Program-made: the position numbers and the translations under genes
Shown: positions 17,195 to 25,660 of the stretch, one piece after another
How the letters are laid out: the number at the start of each line of letters is the position of its first letter
Position numbering within the stretch: position 1 is the stretch's first letter
Assembly: GCF_000527135.1 (NCBI RefSeq)
Contig: NZ_AZUP01000001.1
Span: 3,100,001 to 3,164,000, forward strand
DNA: 64,000 bases
Reading direction: 5' to 3'
DNA from: Methyloversatilis discipulorum
Lineage (GTDB): Bacteria; Pseudomonadota; Gammaproteobacteria; Burkholderiales; Rhodocyclaceae
Notes under the pieces: generated by a model
The model's database searches: none
What the model was told of the DNA's origin: nothing
What the model saw: only the letters and a program-made list of their open reading frames with translations

Positions 17195-18124
17195 ATGAGC
17201 GCAACAGCGTCCCGCACCCAGTACGGCAAGCAGGTCACCGAGTCGATCAACCAGACACGGGTGCGCTACGTCATCCTGTTCGCTGCCGCGATCGCCACCC
17301 CCTTCGTCTATCCGCCGACCTGGCCGCTGGTGTGGCTGGCGCTGGCCAGCTACGCGCTGCGCATGTTCGGCGTCGAAGGCATCTACCACCGCTACTTTTC
17401 GCACCGCGCCTTCAAGTGCTCGCGCCCGGTGCAGTTCATCCTCGCGGTGATCGCCTCGCAGTGCGGCCAGCACGGTCCGTTGTGGTGGGCGTCGGTGCAT
17501 CGCCACCACCACCAGAACGTCGAAACGCCGGACGACCCGATCTCGCCGCGCCAGCATGGCCTGTTCCATTCGCACGTCGGCTGGGTCTGGTGCGAGCGCT
17601 ACAAGGACACCGACCTCGACGTCGTGCCCGACTTCGCGCGCTACCCGGAAATCCTCTGGGTGAACAAGCACTACACGCTGCTCATGCTGTCCGGCGCCTT
17701 CTTCATCTGGCTGCTGGCGCAGGCCGGTGCCTTCGGCCCGACGGTCAGCGGCGGTGCGGCGCTGATGTGGGGCTTCTTCCTGCCCACCGCGCTTGGCGTC
17801 CAGACGGTGTCCATGGTCAACTCGGTCGGTCACTTCCGCTTCATGCCGGGCGGCTACCGCCGCTACGACACCGACGACGATTCGGTGAACCGCCCGCTGC
17901 TGGCGTTGCTCACCTTCGGCGGCGGCTGGCACAACAACCACCACCGCTACGGCGCCAGCGCGCGTGCCGGCTTCGCCTGGTACGAAATCGACGTCACCTT
18001 CTACATCCTGAAGGCGATGGCCGCACTCGGCATCATCAGCGATCTGCGTGAACGTCTGCCGGACGACGTGCGCGAAGAGGGCGGGCTGAGCCCGCTGCCG
18101 GCCGGCGACAAGGTGCGCAGCTGA
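17195..18124 (+). CDS. acyl-CoA/fatty acid desaturase (delta-9 type)
   Basis: This is a membrane di-iron desaturase that introduces a double bond into fatty acyl chains. The 309 residues carry the three histidine boxes: HRYFSHRAF, HRHHHQNVETPDDP and HNNHHRYGASARAG. TM segments surround them (VILFAAAIATPFVYPPTW; LLMLSGAFFIWLLAQAGAF). GGAGAAGG lies about 8 nt before the ATG. It reads as a single-gene unit. The exact acyl substrate and position are inferred from family resemblance. Confidence 0.92.
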   Translation: MSATASRTQYGKQVTESINQTRVRYVILFAAAIATPFVYPPTWPLVWLALASYALRMFGVEGIYHRYFSHRAFKCSRPVQFILAVIASQCGQHGPLWWASVHRHHHQNVETPDDPISPRQHGLFHSHVGWVWCERYKDTDLDVVPDFARYPEILWVNKHYTLLMLSGAFFIWLLAQAGAFGPTVSGGAALMWGFFLPTALGVQTVSMVNSVGHFRFMPGGYRRYDTDDDSVNRPLLALLTFGGGWHNNHHRYGASARAGFAWYEIDVTFYILKAMAALGIISDLRERLPDDVREEGGLSPLPAGDKVRS

Positions 18125-18185
18125 GCGATCACGCACAATGCGTCAGCCGTGACCCGCATCACGCATCGCCTCAGCTCACATCAGG

Positions 18186-18255
18186 CCGTTTCGAGCGGTG
18201 TTGTGCTAGGCACTTCCGGACGGTCGTGTCGGCCGGCCTTACACCGCTGAAACGG
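18186..18255. promoter_or_regulatory. inverted repeat upstream of a sigma-54 promoter, candidate activator site
   Basis: CCGTTTCGAGCGGTGT (18186-18201) pairs with ACACCGCTGAAACGG (18241-18255), differing by one extra base. It is centred about 100 bp upstream of the sigma-54 promoter at 18319, the distance at which enhancer-binding proteins usually bind. PrsR-type control is a reasonable guess only because of the PEP-CTERM gene downstream. Confidence 0.5.
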
Positions 18256-18318
18256 CGTGCCGCCGCCACCTATCGTAGGTCGATGATCCGAAAGGACTAA
18301 TACTAAAGTCATATGTTT

Positions 18319-18334
18319 TGGCACATGACTTGCT
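18319..18334 (+). promoter_or_regulatory. sigma-54 (RpoN) promoter
   Basis: TGGCACATGACTTGCT matches the full -24/-12 consensus TGGCACRNNNNTTGCW at every defined position. It lies 33 nt before the PEP-CTERM protein start, leaving a short leader with GGAG at 18356-18359. PEP-CTERM genes in floc-forming Betaproteobacteria are known to be controlled by RpoN with PrsK/PrsR. Confidence 0.88.
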
Positions 18335-18367
18335 GACGCCCGGACGAACATTACCGGAGCGTTACAG

Positions 18368-19552
18368 ATGAAATTCCGCACCCTTCTCCTGCCCGCGCTG
18401 ATCGCCACGCTGTCCGGCGGCGCGCAGGCTGTTTCGATGCTCGACTTCGGCGTGGGCGACCGTGGCTACGGTACGCAGTTTCTGGCCGCCAACGACGACG
18501 GCTCGACCAACCAGCTGCCGCTGCCGTTCGACATCGATTTCTTCGGTCAGACCTTCAGCAATTTCTTCGTCAACAACAACGGCAACATCAGCTTCCTGTC
18601 GGCGATCGGCACCTACACGCCCGACCCCTTTCCGATCTCCAGCCAGCCGATGATTGCGCCCTTCTGGGGTGACGTCGACACGCGCGGCACCGGCAATGTG
18701 TGGATCCATTCGCCGAACGCCAACACGCTTGCAGTCACCTGGGATGCCGTCGGCTACTACAGCTCCGCGACCGACAAGACCAACAGTTTCCAGCTGGTGC
18801 TGCGCAACCAGGGCGGCGGCAATTTCGACGTCGACTTCCGCTACGAGCGCCTGGAGTGGACGACCGGTGACGCTAGCGACGGTGCCAACGGCCTGGGCGG
18901 CATTCCGGCACAGGCAGGCTATGACGCCGGCGACGGCGTCAACTACCTGACGCTGCCCGGTTCGCGTACCGGCGACGTGCTGAACCTGCAGAACACCACC
19001 AACGTGGCAGGCGGCGAAGCCGGCCTGTGGTCGTTCGCGATCCGCAACGGCCAGCTGCCCGGTTCGTCGGCGTCCAACCCGCTGATGCCGGTGGCCAGCG
19101 ACGAAGGCTGGAACTTCGACTTCAACGTGGTCGCCGGTACGCCGGTGTTCATCGATCCGGACATCGCCATCGGCTACGACTACATCGTCAACAGCGGTCC
19201 GTCGATCACCTCGGTACTGCTGCCGACCTTCGGCGACGGCCTGTACGACCTGTGGCTGTGGAACGGCGACGCCTGGGTGGCCAGTGGCGACGTGCTGAGC
19301 GGCGGCGTCACCTTCACCTTCGACGAGGCGGTCACCCGCTTCCGCATCCTCGGCATCGAAGAGGGCGCAGCACTCGACCCGCTGAACCCGACCGCCTTCG
19401 TGACCGGCCTGACCTTCAGCGAGACCGGCCCGGTGTCGATGTCGCAGAACCCCATCGTCGTGACGGTGCCGGTGCCGGAGCCGGAAACCTACGCCATGTT
19501 CCTCGCCGGCCTTGGCCTGATCGCCGCGGCGCGCCGCCGTCGGGCACGCTGA
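18368..19552 (+). CDS. PEP-CTERM sorted exported protein with nidogen-like domain
   Basis: This is a secreted surface or matrix protein handled by exosortase. The 394 residues have a signal peptide (LLLPALIATLSGGAQAV), then a NIDO-like region at about 25-220 (DFFGQTFSNFFVNNNGNISF, PMIAPFWGDVDTRGTGNVW, GLWSFAIRNG). The sorting tail PEPETYAMFLAGLGLIAAAR is followed by RRRRAR. A consensus sigma-54 promoter lies directly upstream. No exosortase or prsK/prsR gene is in the window. It probably contributes to the extracellular matrix or flocs (inference from the class). Confidence 0.9.
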   Translation: MKFRTLLLPALIATLSGGAQAVSMLDFGVGDRGYGTQFLAANDDGSTNQLPLPFDIDFFGQTFSNFFVNNNGNISFLSAIGTYTPDPFPISSQPMIAPFWGDVDTRGTGNVWIHSPNANTLAVTWDAVGYYSSATDKTNSFQLVLRNQGGGNFDVDFRYERLEWTTGDASDGANGLGGIPAQAGYDAGDGVNYLTLPGSRTGDVLNLQNTTNVAGGEAGLWSFAIRNGQLPGSSASNPLMPVASDEGWNFDFNVVAGTPVFIDPDIAIGYDYIVNSGPSITSVLLPTFGDGLYDLWLWNGDAWVASGDVLSGGVTFTFDEAVTRFRILGIEEGAALDPLNPTAFVTGLTFSETGPVSMSQNPIVVTVPVPEPETYAMFLAGLGLIAAARRRRAR

Positions 19553-19574
19553 TCGCGGTTTTCCGATGTCACCC

Positions 19575-19610
19575 GACGACGCCGGCCTGCCTCAGCACGC
19601 CGGCGTCGTC
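19575..19610 (+). terminator. hairpin after the PEP-CTERM gene, probable terminator
   Basis: A perfect 12-bp stem GACGACGCCGGC / GCCGGCGTCGTC with a 12-nt loop is followed by ATTTC. The U-tract is short, so efficiency is uncertain. Confidence 0.6.
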
Positions 19611-19697
19611 ATTTCGGGCCCGGCAAATTGACGCTCCGCGCGCCCGCCCGCAAAATCCGGGGCTGACAACCTTTTCAGTCCCTCGCGGAGATTCCAC

Positions 19698-20900
19698 ATG
19701 ACCCTGATCACCCCGTCGCGCCCGCTGTCCGCACTCGTGGCCCTGTCGGCCTGCCTGCTCGCCGCCTGCGGTCCGAAGGAAGAGGCCGCCGTGCCGGCCG
19801 TGACCGCCGATGCCGGCGAGGCGACGATCACCATCCGCCTCGGTCATGTGGCGCCGCTGACCGGCCCGCAGGCCCACCTCGGCAAGGACAACGAGAATGG
19901 CGCGCGGCTGGCCATCGACGACCTGAATGCCGAGAAGATCCTGATCGGCGGCAAGGTGGCCAAGTTCGAACTGCTGGGCGAGGACGACCAGGCCGATCCG
20001 CGTCAGGGCACCACGGTGGCGCAGAAGCTGGCCGATGCGCACGTACATGCGGTGATCGGTCACCTGAACAGCGGCACGACGATTCCGGCGTCGCGCATCT
20101 ATCACGACGCGGGCATCGTCCAGGTGTCGCCGTCCGCCACCAATCCGACCTACACGCGGCAGGGCTACAAGACGGCGTTCCGCGTGTTCGCCGACGACGT
20201 GCAGCAAGGCAGCGTGCTCGGCAGCTTCGCCATGAGCAAGCTGGGCGCGAAGAAGATCGCCATCATCGACGACCGCACTGCCTACGGTCAGGGCCTCGCC
20301 GACGAATTCGAGAAGGCGGCCAAGGCGGCCGGTGCCGAGGTGGTCACCCGCGAATACACGACCGACAAGGAAACGGACTTCGCCGCCATCCTGACCAAGG
20401 TGAAGTCGACCAAGCCCGACCTCGTGTTCTATGGCGGCATGGACACCCAGGCCGGTCCGATGGCGCGTCAGCTGAAGACGCTGGGCATCAGCGCGCCGAT
20501 GCTGTTCGGCGACGGCGCCTGCACGGTTGAATTCCACAAGCTGGCAGGCGAGGGCGCCGAAGGCCACTACTGCTCGCTGCCCGGCGTGCCGCTGGACCAG
20601 ATGGCCGGCGGCACCGCCTTCCGCGACCGCTACAAGGCGAAGTACAACACCGACATCCAGCTCTACGCGCCCTACGCCTACGACGCGGTACGCGTGGTGG
20701 CCGAGGCGATGAAGCAGGTCGGCTCGACCGAAACGGCGAAATTCCTGCCTGCGCTGGCGGCGCTGAACTACCCGGGCCTGAGCGCGCAGATCCAGTTCGA
20801 CGAGAAGGGCGACATCAAGGACGGCGCGGTCACGCTCTATCAGGCCAAGGGCGGCGCCTGGTCGGCGCTCGAAACCATGGGCGGCAAGCCGAACAACTGA
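19698..20900 (+). CDS. branched-chain amino acid ABC transporter substrate-binding protein
   Basis: This is a periplasmic ligand-binding lipoprotein of the LivK type. The 400 residues start with a lipoprotein signal ending LLAAC (Cys at about 24). The mature chain shows IRLGHVAPLTGPQAHLGKDN, VIGHLNSGTTIPASRIYHDA, VSPSATNPTYTRQGYKTAFR and KKIAIIDDRTAYGQGLADEF, all characteristic of the family. It begins the five-gene cluster SBP-permease-permease-ATPase-ATPase. The ligand may be a branched-chain amino acid or another amide or amino compound; sequence alone does not decide. Confidence 0.93.
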   Translation: MTLITPSRPLSALVALSACLLAACGPKEEAAVPAVTADAGEATITIRLGHVAPLTGPQAHLGKDNENGARLAIDDLNAEKILIGGKVAKFELLGEDDQADPRQGTTVAQKLADAHVHAVIGHLNSGTTIPASRIYHDAGIVQVSPSATNPTYTRQGYKTAFRVFADDVQQGSVLGSFAMSKLGAKKIAIIDDRTAYGQGLADEFEKAAKAAGAEVVTREYTTDKETDFAAILTKVKSTKPDLVFYGGMDTQAGPMARQLKTLGISAPMLFGDGACTVEFHKLAGEGAEGHYCSLPGVPLDQMAGGTAFRDRYKAKYNTDIQLYAPYAYDAVRVVAEAMKQVGSTETAKFLPALAALNYPGLSAQIQFDEKGDIKDGAVTLYQAKGGAWSALETMGGKPNN

Positions 20901-20951
20901 GCGGCACAACCGATCAGCCCGCTGAGCTGAGCGGCCAACTGAGCGGCACAA
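20895..20951 (+). repeat. 15-bp direct repeat at the end of the substrate-binding gene
   Basis: AACTGAGCGGCACAA occurs at 20895-20909 and again at 20937-20951, 42 bp apart; a related CTGAGCGGC lies between. The first copy contains the stop codon of the substrate-binding protein gene. Confidence 0.7.
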
Positions 20952-21049
20952 TGCAGTCTTGCGCGTCCGTGCCGGCCCCGGGCCGGGCGGCGCGCACCGC
21001 CGGCGCCTGATCGGCGCCTCCACCTTCTCCCGGCTTCCCTCGACACCAC

Positions 21050-21973
21050 GTGGACATTTTCATCCAGCAGATCATCAACGGTCTGGTGCTCGGCAGCATC
21101 TACGCGCTGGTCGCGCTCGGCTACACGATGGTCTACGGCATCCTCGGTCTGATCAATTTCGCCCACGGCGAAGTGGTGATGATCGGCGCGCTGACCGCGC
21201 TCACCGCCATCGGCCTGCTGGTGCCGAGCGGCCTGCCCGGCCCCGCCGTCGTGCTCGGCGGTCTGCTGATCGCGATTCCGGTGTGCATGGCGGTCGGCTT
21301 CACGATAGAGCGCGTCGCCTACCGGCCGCTGCGCAACGCGCCGCGGCTGGCGCCGCTGATCACCGCCATCGGCGTGTCCATCGTGCTGCAGCAGCTGGCC
21401 ATGATCGGCTGGGGCCGCAACTACCACACCTTCCCGCCGCTGCTGCCGGCAGCACCGCACCAGTTCCTGGGTGCCGCCATCACCGATCTGCAGATCATCA
21501 TCATCGCCACGGCAGCGACGCTGATGGCGGCGCTGGTCTGGTTGATCACCCGCACCCGGCTCGGCCGCGCGATGCGTGCCACCGCCGAGAACCCGGCGGT
21601 GGCACGGCTGATGGGCGTCGATGTCGACCGCGTCATTTCCTTCACTTTCGTGCTCGGCTCGGCACTGGCGGCGGTGGCCGGCGTCATGGTGGCGGCCAAC
21701 TACTCGATCGCGCACTACGCGATGGGCTTCATGCTCGGGCTGAAGGCGTTCACCGCGGCGGTGCTGGGCGGCATCGGCAACCTCGGCGGTGCCATGCTGG
21801 GCGGGCTGCTGCTGGGCATCATCGAAAGCCTGGCCGCCGGCTACATCGGCGATCTGACCGGCGGTTTCCTCGGCAGCCACTACAAGGACGTGTTCGCCTT
21901 CTTCGTGCTCATCCTGGTACTGGTGTTCCGGCCGTCCGGCCTGATGGGCGAAAAGGTGGCGGAGCGGGCATGA
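21050..21973 (+). CDS. livH: branched-chain amino acid ABC transporter permease LivH
   Basis: This is the inner-membrane permease of a high-affinity amino acid importer. The 307 residues start at a GTG (VDIFIQQIINGLVLGSIYAL) and continue VALGYTMVYGILGLINFAHG, the family hallmark. The permease loop GLKAFTAAVLGGIGNLGGAM is near 230-250. About eight TM segments are present. The stop overlaps the livM start by 4 nt. Codon use is like neighbouring genes. Confidence 0.93.
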   Translation: MDIFIQQIINGLVLGSIYALVALGYTMVYGILGLINFAHGEVVMIGALTALTAIGLLVPSGLPGPAVVLGGLLIAIPVCMAVGFTIERVAYRPLRNAPRLAPLITAIGVSIVLQQLAMIGWGRNYHTFPPLLPAAPHQFLGAAITDLQIIIIATAATLMAALVWLITRTRLGRAMRATAENPAVARLMGVDVDRVISFTFVLGSALAAVAGVMVAANYSIAHYAMGFMLGLKAFTAAVLGGIGNLGGAMLGGLLLGIIESLAAGYIGDLTGGFLGSHYKDVFAFFVLILVLVFRPSGLMGEKVAERA

Positions 21974-23070
21974 GCGTCGATCCCAAACTGAAGGCCAGGC
22001 TGGGCGTCGTGCTGATCGGCGTGGCACTGGCGGTGCTGCCCTTCGTCGTCGGTGCCGGCTTCGGCAATTCCTGGGTGCGCATCATCGATTTCGCGCTGCT
22101 CTACATCATGCTGGCGCTCGGGCTGAACATCGTGGTCGGCTTCGCCGGCCTGCTCGACCTCGGCTACATCGCCTTCTACGCGGTCGGCGCCTATCTGTAT
22201 GCGCTGCTGTCCAGCCCGCATCTGGCGATCGCCTTTCCGCAGCTTTTCGCCGCCGCGCCCGGCTGGCCGGTGTGGGCCGTGCTGCCGCTCGGCGCGCTGG
22301 TGGCGGGGCTGTTCGGCGTCATGCTCGGCGCACCGACGCTGAAGCTGCGCGGTGACTACCTGGCCATCGTGACGCTGGGCTTCGGCGAAATCATCCGCAT
22401 CTTCCTGAACAACCTGAACGCGCCGGCCAACATCACCAACGGGCCGCAAGGCATCAACAACATCGCTGCGGCGCAGATCGGCGGCCACGCGCTGAACCGG
22501 CCGCTGGAACTGTTCGGCGTCACGCTGCCCGGCGTGTACCTGCAGTACTACTTCTTCCTCGCGCTGACCCTGCTCGTCATCTTCGTCTGCGTACGGCTGC
22601 AGGATTCGCGGCTCGGTCGTGCCTGGGTCGCCATCCGCGAGGACGAGGTGGCGGCGCGCGCCTGCGGCATCAATACGCGCAACGTGAAACTGCTGGCCTT
22701 CGGCCTCGGTGCCACCTTCGGCGGCGTGGCCGGCGGACTGTTCGCTGGCTTCCAGGGCTTCGTCAGCCCGGAATCCTTCGGCCTGCTCGAATCCATCATG
22801 GTGCTGTGCATGGTGGTGCTCGGCGGCATGGGCAATATCGCCGGCGTCATCCTCGGTGCGGTGCTGCTGGCGCTGCTGCCCGAGGCGCTGCGCTGGGGCG
22901 CGGTGCCGCTGCAGCAGACGCTGTTCGGCAAGGTGCTGATCGACCCCGAGTCGCTGCGTCTGCTGCTGTTCGGCATCGCGCTGGTGGTGGTGATGCGCTG
23001 GCGGCCGGCCGGGCTGTGGCCGTCGGCGCTGCGCAAGCGCGAACTGGCGGCGCACGGGGAGGCGGCATGA
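21970..23070 (+). CDS. livM: branched-chain amino acid ABC transporter permease LivM
   Basis: This is the second permease of the importer. From the ATG at 21970 it has 366 residues, beginning MSVDPKLKARLGVVLIGVAL. Family signatures are MLALGLNIVVGFAGLLDLGY, LRGDYLAIVTLGFGEIIRIF and the loop GLLESIMVLCMVVLGGMGNI. The start overlaps the livH stop by 4 nt (ATGA), and the stop overlaps livG in the same way, so translation is coupled through the operon. The open frame upstream of 21970 is an out-of-frame reading of livH. Confidence 0.93.
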   Translation: MSVDPKLKARLGVVLIGVALAVLPFVVGAGFGNSWVRIIDFALLYIMLALGLNIVVGFAGLLDLGYIAFYAVGAYLYALLSSPHLAIAFPQLFAAAPGWPVWAVLPLGALVAGLFGVMLGAPTLKLRGDYLAIVTLGFGEIIRIFLNNLNAPANITNGPQGINNIAAAQIGGHALNRPLELFGVTLPGVYLQYYFFLALTLLVIFVCVRLQDSRLGRAWVAIREDEVAARACGINTRNVKLLAFGLGATFGGVAGGLFAGFQGFVSPESFGLLESIMVLCMVVLGGMGNIAGVILGAVLLALLPEALRWGAVPLQQTLFGKVLIDPESLRLLLFGIALVVVMRWRPAGLWPSALRKRELAAHGEAA

Positions 23071-23843
23071 GTACGCCCCTGCTCGAAGCGAGCGGCGTCA
23101 GCAAGCGTTTCGGCGGCGTGCAGGCGCTGCGCGACGTGTCGCTGGCTATCCGCGCCGGCGAGGTGTACGGCCTGATCGGCCCGAACGGCGCCGGCAAGAC
23201 CAGCTTCTTCAACGTGCTGACCGGTCTGTACAGCGCCGACCAGGGCGAGGTGCGCTTCAACGGCCAGCCGCTGCCGCTGGGCGTGCCGCACCGCATCGCC
23301 GGCGTCGGCATCGCCCGCACCTTCCAGAACATCCGGCTGTTCGGCGCGATGAGCGCGCTGGAGAACGTGATGGTCGGCCGCCACATCAGGCTGCGTACCG
23401 GCGTGCTCGGCGCCATCCTGCGCACGCCGGCGGCACGGCGCGAGGAGGCCGACACCGAGGCGCGCGCGCATGCGCTGCTGCGCTATGTCGGCATCGACCG
23501 GCTGGCCAACCAGCAGGCTACCCACCTGAGCTACGGCGATCAGCGCCGGCTGGAAATCGCCCGCGCGCTGGCCACCGAACCGAAGCTGCTGGCGCTGGAC
23601 GAACCTGCCGCCGGCATGAACGCGACCGAAACCGCCGGTCTGCGTGCGCTGATCGAAAAGCTGCGCGGCGATGGCCTGACCGTGCTGTTGATCGAGCACG
23701 ACGTGAAACTGGTGATGGGTCTGTGCGACCGCGTCGCGGTGCTCGACTACGGCGAGAAGATCGCCGAGGACGTGCCGGACGTGGTGCGGCGCGACCCGCG
23801 CGTGATTGCCGCCTATCTCGGCACGGAGGCGGTCGATGCTTGA
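23067..23843 (+). CDS. livG: branched-chain amino acid ABC transporter ATP-binding protein LivG
   Basis: One of two ATPases that power the importer. From the ATG at 23067 it has 258 residues: Walker A GPNGAGKTS near 37-45, the Q-loop region GIARTFQNIRLFGAMSALEN, the ABC signature LSYGDQRRLEIARALATEPK, Walker B LLALDEPAAGMN and the switch His in LLIEHDVKLVMGLCDRV. The LSYG signature variant is normal for LivG. It overlaps livM by 4 nt and livF by 8 nt. Confidence 0.94.
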   Translation: MSTPLLEASGVSKRFGGVQALRDVSLAIRAGEVYGLIGPNGAGKTSFFNVLTGLYSADQGEVRFNGQPLPLGVPHRIAGVGIARTFQNIRLFGAMSALENVMVGRHIRLRTGVLGAILRTPAARREEADTEARAHALLRYVGIDRLANQQATHLSYGDQRRLEIARALATEPKLLALDEPAAGMNATETAGLRALIEKLRGDGLTVLLIEHDVKLVMGLCDRVAVLDYGEKIAEDVPDVVRRDPRVIAAYLGTEAVDA

Positions 23844-24537
23844 GGTGCGCGGACTGGAAGTGCATTACGGCGGCATCTGCGCCGTGCGCGGCGTCGACCT
23901 CGATGTCGCCACCGGCGAGAAGGTGGCGCTGATCGGTGCCAACGGCGCCGGCAAGACCAGCACGCTGAAAGCCATCGCCCGCATGCTGCCGGCGCGCGGC
24001 AGCGTCAAGCTGGGTGGCGAGGCGATCGAGCAGGCGCCGCCGCACCTGCTGGTGCGCAAGGGTCTGGCGCTGGTACCGGAAGGTCGCGGCGTGTTCGCCC
24101 GGCTGTCGGTGCTGGAAAACCTCGAAATGGGCGCCTACGTGCGCGACGACAAGGCGGCGATCGAAGCCGACATCGAGCGCGTGTTCGGCCTGCTGCCGCG
24201 CTTGAAGGAGCGCGCCGGCCAAACCGCCGGCACGCTGTCCGGCGGCGAACAGCAGATGGTGGCGATCGGCCGCGCGCTGATGAGCCGGCCGCGCATCCTG
24301 CTGCTGGACGAGCCGTCGATGGGCCTGTCGCCCATCATGGTCGATACCGTGTTCGACGTGATCCGCGAAGTCGCGCGCGAAGGCGTCACGCTGCTGCTGG
24401 TCGAACAGAACGCGCGGCTCGCGCTGTCGCTGTGCGATCGCGGTTGCGTGATGGATGGCGGCGAAATAACGCTGACCGCACCGGCGGCCGAACTGCTGGA
24501 CAACCCGGCGGTGCGCGCCGCCTATCTGGGGGAGTGA
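23836..24537 (+). CDS. livF: branched-chain amino acid ABC transporter ATP-binding protein LivF
   Basis: The second ATPase of the importer. From the ATG at 23836 it has 233 residues: MLEVRGLEVHYGGICAVRGV, Walker A GANGAGKTST, GLALVPEGRGVFARLSVLEN, the signature LSGGEQQMVAIGRALMSRPR, Walker B LLLDEPSMGLSP and LLLVEQNARLALSLCDRG. Its start lies inside the livG end (8-nt overlap). A small lipoprotein gene begins 4 nt after its stop. Confidence 0.94.
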   Translation: MLEVRGLEVHYGGICAVRGVDLDVATGEKVALIGANGAGKTSTLKAIARMLPARGSVKLGGEAIEQAPPHLLVRKGLALVPEGRGVFARLSVLENLEMGAYVRDDKAAIEADIERVFGLLPRLKERAGQTAGTLSGGEQQMVAIGRALMSRPRILLLDEPSMGLSPIMVDTVFDVIREVAREGVTLLLVEQNARLALSLCDRGCVMDGGEITLTAPAAELLDNPAVRAAYLGE

Positions 24538-24541
24538 AGCC

Positions 24542-24751
24542 GTGATCCGCCATCTTATTGTCATCATCGCGCTGACCTGCGGACTGGTCGGGTGCAGCAG
24601 CCGGCAGCTCTATGACAGCGCTGCCAGCTGGCGGCAGCAGGAATGCGACCGCATCGTCGATGCGACCGAGCGCAGCCGCTGTCTCGAAACCGCGAACCTC
24701 GAGTACGAACGTTACCGACGCGAGCGCGAAAAAGCCGGCGAAGCACGCTGA
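24542..24751 (+). CDS. small lipoprotein of unknown function
   Basis: The 69 residues start at a GTG and give a lipoprotein signal (VIIALTCGLVGC, Cys at 18), then a charged segment SRQLYDSAASWRQQECDRIV with two further cysteines and RYRREREKAGEAR. Similar short lipoproteins occur widely, but I assign no function. It lies 4 nt downstream of livF and may be co-transcribed. Confidence 0.75.
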   Translation: MIRHLIVIIALTCGLVGCSSRQLYDSAASWRQQECDRIVDATERSRCLETANLEYERYRREREKAGEAR

Positions 24752-24831
24752 AGGTCGCGTCGGCCCGGCGTCTCGATTCTTGCCATCGTCATTGCGCGTG
24801 ATAATCGCGGCTCCGTCATCGGAGTTCCGCC

Positions 24832-25659
24832 GTGCGCGCCTTGCTGCTCCTGCTCTGCGTTCTGCTGTCGTCCTCCACGTTCGCCGACCCGCTGCCGCCG
24901 ATGCTGGCGCAGCGCGCGCCCGCGGACATCGACCCCACGCCCTACTGGGTCAGCGAAAAGCTCGATGGCGTGCGCGCGCACTGGGACGGGCAGGCGCTGC
25001 GCCTGCGCAATGGTGCCGCCATCGCCGCGCCGGCGTGGTTCGTCGCGCCGCTGCCCGGATACCCGCTCGATGGCGAGCTGTGGCTGGGGCGCGGCCGCTT
25101 CGATGAACTGTCAGGCATCGTTCGCCGTGAGCGCTCGACCGACGCCGACTGGCGCGCGGTGCGCTACATGCTGTTCGACCTGCCGGATGCCGACGGCGAT
25201 TTTTCGCAGCGGCTGACGCGCATGCAGCAGCTGGTCGAGGTGATCGGTGTCGACTGGATACGCGCAGTGCCGCAGCAGCGACTCGCCGACCGCGCCGCGC
25301 TGCAGGCACTGTTCGACGCGGTCGTCGCCGGTGGTGGCGAGGGCCTGATGCTGCACCGGGTCGACGCGCACTGGACGTCCGGTCGCAGCGACGCACTGCT
25401 CAAGCTCACGCCCTTTCTCGATGCCGAAGCGACCGTGCTCGCCCACCTGCCGGGCAAGGGCCGTCATCGCGGCCGGCTGGGTGCGCTCGAGGTGGTCGAT
25501 GCAGCGGGTCGGCATTTCCGCATCGGCAGCGGCTTTACCGACGCCCAGCGCGCGGCGCCGCCAGCCATCGGTGCCGTCGTCACCTACCGCTATCGCGAGC
25601 TGACACCGCGCGGGCAGCCGCGCTTTCCGGTTTTCCTGCGCGAGCGGCTGCTGCCCTAG
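24832..25659 (+). CDS. exported ATP-dependent DNA ligase (LigE type)
   Basis: This enzyme seals nicks in duplex DNA using ATP. The 275 residues comprise an N-terminal signal peptide (LLLLLCVLLSSSTFADP) and the two-domain minimal ligase: motif I SEKLDGVRA with the nucleotidyl Lys at 43, LDGELWLGRGRFDELSG, MLFDLPDADGDF, GGGEGLMLHR and motif V LLKLTPF, then a small OB-fold ending RFPVFLRERLLP. A periplasmic location is typical of LigE proteins and suggests work on incoming DNA (inference). The start is GTG. The stop codon TAG lies in the target duplication of the IS481 element that follows. Confidence 0.9.
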   Translation: MRALLLLLCVLLSSSTFADPLPPMLAQRAPADIDPTPYWVSEKLDGVRAHWDGQALRLRNGAAIAAPAWFVAPLPGYPLDGELWLGRGRFDELSGIVRRERSTDADWRAVRYMLFDLPDADGDFSQRLTRMQQLVEVIGVDWIRAVPQQRLADRAALQALFDAVVAGGGEGLMLHRVDAHWTSGRSDALLKLTPFLDAEATVLAHLPGKGRHRGRLGALEVVDAAGRHFRIGSGFTDAQRAAPPAIGAVVTYRYRELTPRGQPRFPVFLRERLLP

Positions 25660-25660
25660 G

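Noticed and set aside
21043..21056. CCACGTGG core at the livH start
   Set aside because: Flanks do not match parS; only the 8-bp core is shared.
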